Assembly: GCA_016868785.1 (NCBI GenBank)
Contig: VGFS01000011.1
Span: forward strand, 1 to 59,260
DNA: 59,260 nucleotides
DNA from: Bacteroidota bacterium
Lineage (GTDB): Bacteria > Bacteroidota > Bacteroidia > NS11-12g > UBA955
Reading direction: 5' to 3'
Shown: one piece after another, positions 43,927 through 53,160 of the stretch
Position numbering within the stretch: position 1 is the stretch's first letter
How the letters are laid out: each line of letters opens with the position of its first letter
Translations under genes and position numbers: made by a program
The notes under the pieces: model-generated
Seen by the model: the letters and a program-made list of their open reading frames with translations, nothing else
Told to the model about the DNA's origin: nothing
Database searches by the model: none

Positions 43927-46900
43927 GTGGTTATTCAACGGCTTTCATATTGGCGATTGTATCTGGTGCTTTTGTGCCAGCTCGCCATCGAACCGTTGTG
44001 GGCACAGCAATCACAGGTAAGTGCCTCCATTGCAACGACATCACCCGTTGCTTCGCAGTTGTATTTTACCCCCAATGTGGGTCAGTGGCCCGATGAGAAT
44101 CCAAGCATTGCCCAGGCCGTCATACCCGGTGGTGCCGTTTTTATCACCGAATCTGGACTTCGAATCCTAACTGAAGCCCCCGAAAACATCGAAAGAAAAC
44201 ACCAAATTCATCACCACAAAGGCAAAGACACTCAATTTACCCTGGCCTATCACGTTACCGATCTCAAATTTCTCAACCCCAAAAAACCCACTGAAATACT
44301 ATTTCAAGACCCTGCGCCTTGGCGTGAAAATTACTTCTTGGGCCATGAGAAATCGCTCTGGAAATCCGTTTCCCCAGCACAAAAAATCATCCTGAAAAAT
44401 CTCTACCCTGGCATCGACATTGCCATCTATTTTCAACAGCAATCCCTCGAATTTGATTGGATCATTCAACCAGGTGCAAATCCCAAACTGATTGGACTCC
44501 AGGTCGATGATCAAACCCAACTTTCCCTTCTAAAAAATACCCTCAACATGCAAACTTCAGTGGGTAATTTCCAAATCAATCCGCCCAAAGCCTTTCAACG
44601 TCATCCATTGAAAAACAAAGCCAAACCCGTAAATTGTGCCTACGCAGTTTCCAGCAATACCATCAAATTGAACGTGGGCAAATACGACCCTGCAACGGCA
44701 CTGATTATCGACCCTATTCTCGTATTCAGTACCTACAGTGGTTCCCAAGGCGATAATTTTGGCTTTACCGCCACCTACGATACCAGCGGTTGCCTTTATG
44801 CCGGTGGCATTGTCGATGCCAACTCCAGAAAATATCCAGTAACCGTGGGCGCCTTTCAAACAACCTATGGCGGCGGCGGAGTGGGAGCACCGCCGGTGCA
44901 ATTGCCCTGCGACATATCCATCAGCAAATACTCACCCGATGGATCAAAATTGTTGTTTGCCACCTATATGGGCGGTGATGACGATGAATACCCACACTCG
45001 CTCTGCGTTGATCCCTTCAACAACCTGCTCATTTTTGGCACCACATTGTCGTTCAATTTCCCCGTTCATCCAGATTCAGCGGCCTTTTTGAATCATCAGG
45101 GCGACTACGATATCTTCGTCAACAAACTCAGTAGTGATGGTTCCAAATTACTCGGTGGCACATTCATCGGCGGCACCGATGCCGACGGATTTCAAACAGA
45201 ATCACCCTTCACTGCATTGGTTTATAACTATGCCGACAACTATCGCGGTGATATAACCACCGATGACAGTGGCAACATTTATGTCGCAACCTGCACCCGG
45301 TCAACCAACTTTCCTACCACCCTCGGCGCCCTACAATCGAAGCCAAAAGGAGAAACCGACGCTGCCATTCTCTGCCTCAACAACAAGCTATCAAAACTCA
45401 AATGGGCCACACTCATGGGTGGTTCAGACGACGATGCAGCCTACTCCGTGAAAGTAGATGACTCGGCCCACCTTTACATCGGTGGTGGTACCCTTTCAAG
45501 CAATTTCCCCATGGCAGGCGCGGGTTACCGCTCCACAACCGTGGGCGGCATCGATGGCTTTGTGACAAGATTTAACAAAAACAATGGCAAATACGATGTA
45601 GGAACATACTGGGGTAGCGTTGATTATGACCAAATTTATTTTATCGATCTGGACATCAACAACAAAGTGTATTTCACTGGGCAAACGGAAGGACAAATTA
45701 CGCGCAGTTTAGACACCTACGGTAAAAACAATACCTCGCAGTTCATCGGCCGATTCAGTAACGACCTCAAAAACCTTGAATTTATCACCACCTTTGGGAA
45801 TCGCACCAATGGCCTCCCAGAATTGAGTCCCTCAGCGTTCATGGTCGATAATTGCTACAATATCTATTTCAGTGGCTGGGGGTCAAACATTGGGGTGGGC
45901 AACGCAGGTACCACCGGCGGCCTTCCCATCACCAGCGACGCACACCAAAAAACAACCGACAACAACGATTTCTACCTCATCGTACTCGGAAAAGACGCCA
46001 AAACGCTCAAGTACGCCTCTTATTTTGGTGGCAATCTCTCCGACGACCACGTAGATGGCGGCACCTCCCGGTTCGATAACCGAGGCATTATTTACCAAAG
46101 CGTTTGCGCAAGTTGTCCGAACAGTCCTCCCGGACTCAACGATTTCCCCACCTCGCCCACCAATGTGGCCTTCAAAAACAACGTGAGTGTGCGATGTTCC
46201 AACGCAAGCTTCAAATTGGATTTCAGACTGGGCTACTCTGTAGATGCTTTGTTTGTAGCCAAACCTGAAACCATTTGCCTCAATAAAACCATTGCGTTTC
46301 AACCACTTCACCGCTTCAACGGCACCTATCGTTGGGATTTTGGCGACGGCGATACCTCACACCAGTTCAACCCAGAACACCTTTACAGCGATACAGGAAC
46401 TTACACCGTAAAACTTACCGTAACAGATTCAAACAGCTGCAACGCCACCGCATCCTACACAAAAAAAGTGCGCATCACCCTATCTCCCAAAGCCGCAATT
46501 TCCGCAGAATTCATCCCCTGTAAACCGGGGGTCAACCTCAACCTGGATATTACCTACGGCGATAGTATCATCTGGAACTTTGGCGATGGAACACCCATAC
46601 AAAGGACCTCCGGAAACGGCGTGGTGAAAAAGAATTATCAATACGCGGCCGGACAGTATACCGCCACAGTCGTCATCACAAATGTGGCATCCGGTTGCAC
46701 CGATACCCTCAAATTACCCTTGCAAATCAGCAGCGATAGTACCCATGAAGTGAAAATTGCCAATGTCTTTACCCCTGGCAATGCCGACGGAAAAAACGAC
46801 TGCTTCCGCGTCTATGGCATCTCCTCCTCCTGCGAAAACGCCGAACTCCGAATCTTCAATCGCTACGGAGAAAGAATTTTCTTCACCAAAAATTTAGACG

Positions 46901-47037
46901 ACTGCTGGAACGGTCGCGTCAATAACCAAGGACCCATCCTGCCTGCAGGAACCTATTTTTATCAATTAAGCATCATCGACAGTCCATATATCCCCAGCCC
47001 CAAATTATACAGCGGGGTCATAGAACTGATTCGTTAA
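43927..47037 (+). CDS. Secreted T9SS type B (gliding-motility C-terminal) protein with beta-propeller and PKD domains
   Basis: A 1036-aa protein from GTG 43927 with signal peptide ending near LWAQQ. Order: N-terminal DUF7948-like domain (FTPNVGQWPDENPSI, about 45-260); SBBP-type propeller repeats (FSTYSGSQGDN, FATYMGGDDDEYPH, GTFIGGTDADG, ATLMGGSDDDAAY, ASYFGGNLSDDH; about 265-740); two PKD domains (YRWDFGDGDTSHQFNPEHLY and IIWNFGDGTP); and a CHU_C type B sorting domain (IANVFTPGNADGKNDCFRVY, RIFNRYGERIFFT, DDCWNGRV, LPAGTYFYQL). It should be exported by T9SS to the surface, probably as an adhesin. It follows fecR after 69 nt with its own promoter. It shares TTAA with the convergent fabD stop. 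Confidence 0.9.
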   Translation: MVIQRLSYWRLYLVLLCQLAIEPLWAQQSQVSASIATTSPVASQLYFTPNVGQWPDENPSIAQAVIPGGAVFITESGLRILTEAPENIERKHQIHHHKGKDTQFTLAYHVTDLKFLNPKKPTEILFQDPAPWRENYFLGHEKSLWKSVSPAQKIILKNLYPGIDIAIYFQQQSLEFDWIIQPGANPKLIGLQVDDQTQLSLLKNTLNMQTSVGNFQINPPKAFQRHPLKNKAKPVNCAYAVSSNTIKLNVGKYDPATALIIDPILVFSTYSGSQGDNFGFTATYDTSGCLYAGGIVDANSRKYPVTVGAFQTTYGGGGVGAPPVQLPCDISISKYSPDGSKLLFATYMGGDDDEYPHSLCVDPFNNLLIFGTTLSFNFPVHPDSAAFLNHQGDYDIFVNKLSSDGSKLLGGTFIGGTDADGFQTESPFTALVYNYADNYRGDITTDDSGNIYVATCTRSTNFPTTLGALQSKPKGETDAAILCLNNKLSKLKWATLMGGSDDDAAYSVKVDDSAHLYIGGGTLSSNFPMAGAGYRSTTVGGIDGFVTRFNKNNGKYDVGTYWGSVDYDQIYFIDLDINNKVYFTGQTEGQITRSLDTYGKNNTSQFIGRFSNDLKNLEFITTFGNRTNGLPELSPSAFMVDNCYNIYFSGWGSNIGVGNAGTTGGLPITSDAHQKTTDNNDFYLIVLGKDAKTLKYASYFGGNLSDDHVDGGTSRFDNRGIIYQSVCASCPNSPPGLNDFPTSPTNVAFKNNVSVRCSNASFKLDFRLGYSVDALFVAKPETICLNKTIAFQPLHRFNGTYRWDFGDGDTSHQFNPEHLYSDTGTYTVKLTVTDSNSCNATASYTKKVRITLSPKAAISAEFIPCKPGVNLNLDITYGDSIIWNFGDGTPIQRTSGNGVVKKNYQYAAGQYTATVVITNVASGCTDTLKLPLQISSDSTHEVKIANVFTPGNADGKNDCFRVYGISSSCENAELRIFNRYGERIFFTKNLDDCWNGRVNNQGPILPAGTYFYQLSIIDSPYIPSPKLYSGVIELIR

Positions 47038-47918
47038 GCAATACTCTCGGCTTCTACCTCGGCAGCGATCTTCTTCACCAAACCCTGCAACACCTTGCCA
47101 GGTCCTACTTCTGTGAACATCACTGCACCGTCGGCAACCATTGCCCTTACACTTTGCGTCCAACGCACCGGAGCCGTTAACTGAGCCACCAAATTGCGCT
47201 TAATCTCATCCTGATCCATCACAGCACTCGCCGTTACATTCTGATAAATTGCACACCTTGGTGCAACAATCTCAGTGGCCTCAATCGCCTTGGCCAACTT
47301 TTCACGGGCTGGCTCCATCAACGGACTGTGAAACGCACCCCCAACTGGCAGAATTAACGCCCGCTTGGCGCCCGCTGCCTTCATGCCCTCACAAGCCGCT
47401 TCAACCGCAGCATAGGCACCAGAAATTACCAACTGCCCTGGACAATTGTAATTCGCAGGTACTACAACACCTTCCGTTTCCGCACAAACCGCCTCTACCT
47501 TTTCATCGTCCAACGCCAACACCGCAGCCATTGTTCCAGAAACCAATTCACAAGCCTCCTGCATCGCCAAGGCCCGCTGCTCCACCAATCGCAAACCATC
47601 CTCAAACTTCATCGCACCCGCTGCCACCAAAGCACTAAACTCCCCCAAACTGTGTCCAGCCACCATCGCTGGCCGAAAATCATCGCCCATTACCACCGCA
47701 CGAATAACGCTGTGTAGAAAAATGGCGGGCTGCGTAACACGGGTCTTACGCAAATCTTCGTCGGTCCCCCCGAACATCAAATCAGTAATCCGAAATCCCA
47801 ATATTTCATTGGCCTTCTCAAAGAGTTCTTTCGCTTGGGCGTTGCTTTCGTATAGGTCCTTGCCCATACCCACAAACTGACTTCCCTGACCGGGAAAAAC
47901 ATAGGCGTGCTTGCTCAT
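47034..47918 (-). CDS. fabD: Malonyl-CoA:ACP transacylase
   Basis: A 294-aa fatty-acid synthesis enzyme loading malonyl groups on ACP. Start ATG 47918 (MSKHAYVFPGQGSQFVGMG); a GXSXG-type nucleophile is in MVAGHSLGEFSALVAAGAM. The active-site His is in GGAFHSPLMEPAREKL, and VISGAYAAVEAACEGMKAA fits. TATTTTTG at 47924-47931 lies 5 nt upstream, so the longer frame beginning at 47951 (MSLGFWVIFAP) contains the promoter and is rejected. No other fab gene is adjacent. Confidence 0.95.
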   Translation of the reverse strand: MSKHAYVFPGQGSQFVGMGKDLYESNAQAKELFEKANEILGFRITDLMFGGTDEDLRKTRVTQPAIFLHSVIRAVVMGDDFRPAMVAGHSLGEFSALVAAGAMKFEDGLRLVEQRALAMQEACELVSGTMAAVLALDDEKVEAVCAETEGVVVPANYNCPGQLVISGAYAAVEAACEGMKAAGAKRALILPVGGAFHSPLMEPAREKLAKAIEATEIVAPRCAIYQNVTASAVMDQDEIKRNLVAQLTAPVRWTQSVRAMVADGAVMFTEVGPGKVLQGLVKKIAAEVEAESIA

Positions 47919-47923
47919 AGGCG

Positions 47924-47931
47924 CAAAAATA
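47924..47931 (-). promoter_or_regulatory. -7 box (TATTTTTG) for fabD
   Basis: An exact TAnnTTTG match on the minus strand, 5 nt before ATG 47918; leaderless mRNA predicted. It decides the start codon. Confidence 0.6.
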
Positions 47932-47998
47932 ACCCAAAATCCGAGACTCACACCAACCCCCTAAACACCAACCTAGCCAACCCAAAATCCGCTGCAAA

Positions 47999-48976
47999 CT
48001 ATGGTGAACCCATCAGAAAACGCAATCCCCGCCAATACCGCCACAACAAAAATAACCCACACAAAAATCCCAATTCTACCAATCCCAACCAACCATAAAA
48101 CTTAACTAAATCCTTGGTCCCAAGCCAATCCCTAACCCATAACAAGGGCAAAACATGCCACAAATACACCCCCAACGACTGTTGTCCCATCCACTCAAAA
48201 ACCTTAGACTTCGGCAAGGCATCAACCCGCACCAGTCGCATCAAACCCACCAACAAAAACACATTGGCGAAAATCCAAACCCCAGCGCGCATGCCATCCG
48301 TCACCCCCTGATAAAAATAAAATAAACCACCATAAATACCCATCAAAACCGTACCCGACAACCAAAACAACCAGGATCCTGTCTTTATTCGCTCGTCACG
48401 CAACGACATCCCCAAAACAAAAAACAAAAAGTAATGCGGCCGCAAAGTGTGAATCAATAATCCCGCCACATTGGAACCCACCAACCCCGTTAACTCAGAC
48501 ATCCATACCGATTTGACATAGAAAAATGGCAAAGAAACCAATATGCCTAACAGCAATGCCTGCAAGCGAGAAAATTGCCTCACCGACATCCACCATGCCA
48601 TCGTGCTCCAAAACAAATAGGCCGGCACAAACCACAAATGATAAAAGGGTACCGACAAATAACTCAACCAGCCCTTCCAAGTTGGCGATTTGGCACCAAA
48701 AGCACCCAAATACACCGCATAAACAACCATCGCCAAGGCCCAAGGAAGTAGCAATCGCTTGCCATACCTACCCAAAAACTCCCGAAAAGAATCAACCCCA
48801 GCACGAGAAAATGGAAACAAATACCCCGCAATCGCAATGAAAAACGGCATGTGAAACCCGTAAATCATGTAGCGAAGGATGTGCTGATCTAACCGACCCT
48901 GCAATCCGTGACCAACCAATACCAACAACACCAGCAATCCCTTTAAACCATCGATATTTCGGTTGCGGTTGTCCAT
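47999..48976 (-). CDS. Acyltransferase-3 family membrane protein
   Basis: A 325-aa integral membrane acyltransferase with about ten helices. The family opening is seen: RNRNIDGLKGLLVLLVLVGH (catalytic-type His near residue 23), MIYGFHMPFFIAIAGYLFPF, and YHLWFVPAYLFW. These enzymes O-acetylate or succinylate surface sugars or peptidoglycan, as in OafA, OpgC and fucose acetylases. The substrate is unknown. It lies just downstream of the second ABC-F gene on the same strand (15-nt gap), probably co-transcribed. Confidence 0.88.
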   Translation of the reverse strand: MDNRNRNIDGLKGLLVLLVLVGHGLQGRLDQHILRYMIYGFHMPFFIAIAGYLFPFSRAGVDSFREFLGRYGKRLLLPWALAMVVYAVYLGAFGAKSPTWKGWLSYLSVPFYHLWFVPAYLFWSTMAWWMSVRQFSRLQALLLGILVSLPFFYVKSVWMSELTGLVGSNVAGLLIHTLRPHYFLFFVLGMSLRDERIKTGSWLFWLSGTVLMGIYGGLFYFYQGVTDGMRAGVWIFANVFLLVGLMRLVRVDALPKSKVFEWMGQQSLGVYLWHVLPLLWVRDWLGTKDLVKFYGWLGLVELGFLCGLFLLWRYWRGLRFLMGSP

Positions 48977-48991
48977 GCCCTTCCCGTTAAT

Positions 48992-50968
48992 TTATGCCCA
49001 CTCGCCCAATTCCAACCAGCGCAGTCCTTTCTCATCCAAATCATCATTCACCCGCTGCAACTCAGCACTCACCGATGTAATGCGCTCAAAATCAGTGGTC
49101 AATCCCGAAAGCTCCTCCTCCAACGCCTTTTTCTTCAGCTCCAGCGCCTCCAATTCCGTACCCAACTGCTCGTATTCGAATTTTTCCTTGTATGTTAACT
49201 TGCGCTTCTCTTCGGATTTCCCTGCAACACCCGCCCCTACCATCGACTCCACTGCAACCGCACCCTTTGTTTCCCCATGCAACGTTCCCGCTTTCAATGT
49301 ACCCGAAGAAAGTCCCTTGCCGTTTACTTCCTGACCCTTGCGCACAGCCGCTGCCTCTTCGTCATACAACTCTTTCCAAGTGCGATACTCGGTATAATTT
49401 CCTGGGTAATCACGCACCTTGCCCTCACCCTCAAACACAAATACGTGATCTACCAACTTGTCCATAAAATAACGGTCGTGCGTCACCACCAACACACAAC
49501 CCGAATAATCCATTAAAAACGCCTCCAAAGTGGCCAATGTTACAATATCCAAGTCGTTGGTGGGCTCGTCCAAAATCAAAAAGTTGGGATTCTTGATCAA
49601 TACAGTCATCAAAAACAACCGTCGACGCTCACCCCCGCTCAACCGAGAAACCACATTGTATTGAGTATCGTTTGAAAACCCAAACCGCAGTAAAAACTGG
49701 GAGGCCGACAGTTTAGTACCATCTGCCAAAGGCAAATATTCTGCGATGTCTTTTACTACGTCTATCACCCGCTTGTTGTCGTCCACCGGCATCCCCTGCT
49801 GCGAGAAATAACCAAAAACCAACGTTTCTCCCGACACAATTTTCCCCTTATCCGCCTTCTCCACCCCCATAATCATGTTGAGCAACGTGCTCTTGCCAAC
49901 GCCATTCGGACCCACAATCCCGATTTTTTCGCCCCGTTTAAACGTATAACTAAAATCGCCCAAAATGGGTTGTGAACCGTACGCTTTTTCTAGGTGATGC
50001 AACTCCAATATCTTCGATCCCAATCGCTCCATCTTTACACCAAGCTCCACCTTTTGTTGCGTGTATGGGCCTTTCACCTTCTCAGCCAAATCATCAAAGG
50101 CATCCAACCGACTCTTGCTTTTGGTGGTGCGCGCCTTGGGCATCCGCCTTACCCAATCCAATTCCCGACGAAACGTATTCCGATTCTTCTCGCGCTCACT
50201 GGCTTCAACCTCTTCCCGCATCGCCTTCTTCTCAACAAAATACGCGTAGTTCCCCTGATAAGTGTACAAAGTCCCCCGGTCCAATTCCAAAATTCGATTG
50301 CATACCCGATCCAAAAAATAACGATCGTGAGTCACCAACAACAAAGTCAAATTCTTATCGCTCAGATACTCCTCCAACCACTCAATCATGTCCAAATCCA
50401 AATGGTTGGTGGGCTCATCCAAAATCAACATGTCGGGCACATCGATCAGCACGCGCGCCAACGCCACCCGCTTCCTCTGTCCGCCACTCAACACACCCAC
50501 ATTTTTTGCCAAATCAGCCTCGTGAATGTTCAACTTTCCCAATACTTGCTTGGCCCGGGCTTCGTAGTCCCAACTATCCGACATCGTCATTTCAGACGTA
50601 GCCAAATCCAAGCGTTTTTCGGTCTCCTCATTCGCCAATTCCGAGTAGGCCAACAAAGCCGCCTCGTACTCTTTCAGGGCGATGATCGATGGGGTATTCC
50701 CCACAAACAAATTGTCTAAAACCGATAACTGCTCGTTCAATACCGGATCCTGAGGCAAATACTCCCAATGAATTTCTTTGCGAATACTCAAATTTCCCGC
50801 ATCGGATTTATCCAAACCCGCCAAAATGTTCAATAAACTGCTCTTCCCGCTGCCGTTACCAGCAATCAGTGCCACCTTGTCTCCCCGATTCAATCCAAAT
50901 GTAATTTGGTTGAACAATACCTTTTCATTCCAACTCTTGGTGAGTAACTCCGCTGATAAATAATTCAT
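48992..50968 (-). CDS. ABC-F family ATPase (Uup-like), second copy
   Basis: A 658-aa soluble protein from ATG 50968 (MNYLSAELLTKSWNEKVLFN); the longer frame to 51007 runs into the promoter box and is rejected. Two ABC domains: Walker A AGNGSGKSS and GPNGVGKST; signatures LSGGQRKRVALAR and [13 protein letters not shown]; Walker B DMLILDEPTNHLDL and FLILDEPTNDLDI. The NDLD instead of NHLD in the second site and the RRMPKARTTKSKSRLDAF linker mark the Uup/EttA-like branch. A C-terminal coiled coil (LEALELKKKALEEELSGL) matches Uup's DNA/ribosome-binding tail. It is clearly distinct from the ABC-F at 33093. Confidence 0.93.
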   Translation of the reverse strand: MNYLSAELLTKSWNEKVLFNQITFGLNRGDKVALIAGNGSGKSSLLNILAGLDKSDAGNLSIRKEIHWEYLPQDPVLNEQLSVLDNLFVGNTPSIIALKEYEAALLAYSELANEETEKRLDLATSEMTMSDSWDYEARAKQVLGKLNIHEADLAKNVGVLSGGQRKRVALARVLIDVPDMLILDEPTNHLDLDMIEWLEEYLSDKNLTLLLVTHDRYFLDRVCNRILELDRGTLYTYQGNYAYFVEKKAMREEVEASEREKNRNTFRRELDWVRRMPKARTTKSKSRLDAFDDLAEKVKGPYTQQKVELGVKMERLGSKILELHHLEKAYGSQPILGDFSYTFKRGEKIGIVGPNGVGKSTLLNMIMGVEKADKGKIVSGETLVFGYFSQQGMPVDDNKRVIDVVKDIAEYLPLADGTKLSASQFLLRFGFSNDTQYNVVSRLSGGERRRLFLMTVLIKNPNFLILDEPTNDLDIVTLATLEAFLMDYSGCVLVVTHDRYFMDKLVDHVFVFEGEGKVRDYPGNYTEYRTWKELYDEEAAAVRKGQEVNGKGLSSGTLKAGTLHGETKGAVAVESMVGAGVAGKSEEKRKLTYKEKFEYEQLGTELEALELKKKALEEELSGLTTDFERITSVSAELQRVNDDLDEKGLRWLELGEWA

Positions 50969-51004
50969 GTTTTCAAGGTTTGCTGCATCGCAACAACCAA
51001 GCAA

Positions 51005-51012
51005 CAAAAATA
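51005..51012 (-). promoter_or_regulatory. -7 box (TATTTTTG) for the second ABC-F gene
   Basis: An exact TAnnTTTG match on the minus strand, 36 nt before ATG 50968. It overlaps the beginning of the longer frame at 51007, which is therefore unlikely to be the start. Confidence 0.5.
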
Positions 51013-51076
51013 CACCGAATTCCCCACCCCACTTTCGCTAAATTCTTGGATATTTGAATCGACCGTTAAATTCAAA

Positions 51077-52663
51077 ATGAACCCATTAAACCCCAAATCC
51101 TACGTGTTCGGTATCCTGCAATTCGTCCTGGTTGTTTTCCCCAGTGCAGTCTCTGCCCAACAAAATACAGCCCAACACCCCGCAGTACAACAGAAAACTA
51201 CAATACCCGCCTTTCACCAAGAACGCTTTTTTGGCCATTATAAAGGCAAACTCAACATCTTTAAAAACAGTGCGGATATAGGAATGACTGCCACCATGGA
51301 AATCATTTTTGGCAAACCCATCACCACCCCGCCTTCAGAAAAAAACCTCAACCCCCAACTTCGCTATCCCTTCATCATCAAATACGACAGTGATATTCGC
51401 AGGTATGAATTGGTCGCCGATCTGCGCACACCCAACAATGTCTATATCGATGAATTAAATGGCATTCACATCGACGCATCTTTTTACAACAACACCCTAT
51501 TTTCCGAGTTTACCGTCCTCAATAGCACCATCTACAGCAGCTACAAGTTCTATGGCGATTCCATTCAATTTACCCTCACTTCACAACGAGCTCACCCCTA
51601 TTCACAAAACAATGACACCCTACATATCGTGCCTCGCATCAGTCCGATCGATGGCAAAATCACCGGGTACGACACCACCGAAATCCCCGCTGTAAAGTCC
51701 TTTCCCGTTCAATCTTACCAAACAGCGACCCTCGTTCGAACACCCAACGCCGCGCCAAGCCAAGGTCGCATCGATCGACTCCATTATTTCCCATCCACTT
51801 TCGTGACAGCCAGAAACGTAGATGTTTGGCTACCCAGCAATTACAATCCTGAAAAAAAATACGGGGTGATTTATTTGCACGATGGACAAAATCTGTTCGA
51901 TGGCAACAGCACCTGGAACCACCAAGAATGGGGGATTGATGAAACGATGTCGGCCTATCAAAACCAAGATTACATCGTTGTGGGCATATGGAACGATGGG
52001 GTGAACCGACATTCAAACTACTTTCCACAAAAGGTCCATGAATCGCTGACCGATAAAGAAAAAGCGGCCATCATGGAGGCGAAACGACAGAATCAGTCTG
52101 ATGTGTTTCGCAACCCCATCAACAGCGACGACTACCTCAAATTCATCGTGTACGAGCTCCGGCCCTTCATCAACAATACCTACAATACCTACAAGGACGC
52201 GGCGCATACGGTAATCGGTGGCTCATCGATGGGTGGGTTAATTTCGATGTATGGCATTTGTGAATACCCCGGAGTTTTTGGCACAGCGGCTTGCTTCTCC
52301 ACGCATTGGCCCGGCATTTTTGAAATGAAAAACAACCCCATTCCCGATGCCATGGTGCGATATTTCAAAAAGAACATGCCCAACCGCATCAACCACAAAA
52401 TCCTCTTTACCCACGGCACCGAGGGATTGGATGCTTTGTACGGTCCCACCCAAAAATGCATCGATCAAATCATGACAAAGTCGGGATACGAAATGGACAA
52501 ATACCTCGTCGATGGAACCTTTTTGCCTGGCAATTGGAAAACCCAAATAGATCAGGGACTCGGCCATGAAGAATCTACTTGGCAAAAGCAATTCAAAGAC
52601 AACGCCGCTTTTCTGTTAACACCCCCTCCCGTGACCAAAGACCCCAATGAGATTGGTTACTAA
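51077..52663 (+). CDS. Secreted esterase, alpha/beta-hydrolase (esterase D / Fes-like)
   Basis: A 528-aa protein with signal peptide ending SAVSA (about residue 27). Residues 40-215 form a beta-rich N-terminal domain without a known match. From about 235 the esterase-D fold is clear: VDVWLPSNYNPEKKYGVIYL, HDGQNLFDGNSTW, the nucleophile GGSSMGGLISMYG (Ser near 380), and a C-terminal His in DQGLGHEESTWQKQF. Relatives hydrolyse siderophore, feruloyl or acyl-sugar esters; the substrate is not predictable. It is divergent from the second ABC-F (108 nt). DUF1801 follows with its own promoter. Confidence 0.85.
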   Translation: MNPLNPKSYVFGILQFVLVVFPSAVSAQQNTAQHPAVQQKTTIPAFHQERFFGHYKGKLNIFKNSADIGMTATMEIIFGKPITTPPSEKNLNPQLRYPFIIKYDSDIRRYELVADLRTPNNVYIDELNGIHIDASFYNNTLFSEFTVLNSTIYSSYKFYGDSIQFTLTSQRAHPYSQNNDTLHIVPRISPIDGKITGYDTTEIPAVKSFPVQSYQTATLVRTPNAAPSQGRIDRLHYFPSTFVTARNVDVWLPSNYNPEKKYGVIYLHDGQNLFDGNSTWNHQEWGIDETMSAYQNQDYIVVGIWNDGVNRHSNYFPQKVHESLTDKEKAAIMEAKRQNQSDVFRNPINSDDYLKFIVYELRPFINNTYNTYKDAAHTVIGGSSMGGLISMYGICEYPGVFGTAACFSTHWPGIFEMKNNPIPDAMVRYFKKNMPNRINHKILFTHGTEGLDALYGPTQKCIDQIMTKSGYEMDKYLVDGTFLPGNWKTQIDQGLGHEESTWQKQFKDNAAFLLTPPPVTKDPNEIGY

Positions 52664-52667
52664 TACA

Positions 52668-52675
52668 TAATTTTG
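52668..52675 (+). promoter_or_regulatory. -7 box (TAATTTTG) for the DUF1801 gene
   Basis: An exact TAnnTTTG match in the 23-nt gap after the esterase stop, 11 nt before ATG 52687. Confidence 0.45.
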
Positions 52676-52686
52676 AATCCCAAACC

Positions 52687-53160
52687 ATGACCAAAGAAAC
52701 CATACAAACCCCCGAGGAATACATCGCGCAGTTGCCGGCAGACCGACAAGAAATCGTCAAAGCCATCGCCGAAACGTTATCGCAACACCTGCCCCAAGGC
52801 TTTCAGCAAGTGATGAGTTATGGCATGATTGGCTTTGTGGTGCCCCACAGCATTTTCCCAGCAGGATACCACTGCAACCCCAAATTGCCGCTGCCCTTCA
52901 TCAACCTCGGATCCACCAAATCTCACATCGCCCTGCATCACATGGGGCTTTACGCGAGCGGACCGTTACTCGATTGGTTACAGAGCGAATGGCCCAAATA
53001 CAACACCAAGAAATTAGACATGGGAAAAGGGTGCGTACGATTCAAAAAAGCCGAAGATGTGCCGCTAAATCTCCTTGCAGAACTTGCCCAAAAAATGACT
53101 GTCAACGATTGGATACAAACCTATCAATCGCAGTTTAGGTCTGCAAAATCCCAGGATTAA
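52687..53160 (+). CDS. DUF1801 (YdhG-like) protein
   Basis: A 157-aa cytosolic protein. It has the DUF1801 pattern: EEYIAQLPADRQEIVKAIAE, then the helix before MSYGMIGFVVP, a beta-hairpin core with LPFINLGSTKSHIALHHMGL, and KLDMGKGCVRFKKAEDVPLN, ending in a helical WIQTYQSQ. These proteins have a frataxin-like fold; YdhG and relatives are linked to iron or stress, but function is unproven. It overlaps the convergent carboxylase gene by 26 bp. Confidence 0.85.
   Translation: MTKETIQTPEEYIAQLPADRQEIVKAIAETLSQHLPQGFQQVMSYGMIGFVVPHSIFPAGYHCNPKLPLPFINLGSTKSHIALHHMGLYASGPLLDWLQSEWPKYNTKKLDMGKGCVRFKKAEDVPLNLLAELAQKMTVNDWIQTYQSQFRSAKSQD

Noticed and set aside
18795-49000. A surface-polysaccharide gene cluster (kdsD, manC, MocA-type, SDR, GT39, acyltransferase)
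   Set aside because: The genes are scattered among housekeeping genes over 30 kb and not co-directional; no flippase, polymerase or glycosyltransferase row is present.
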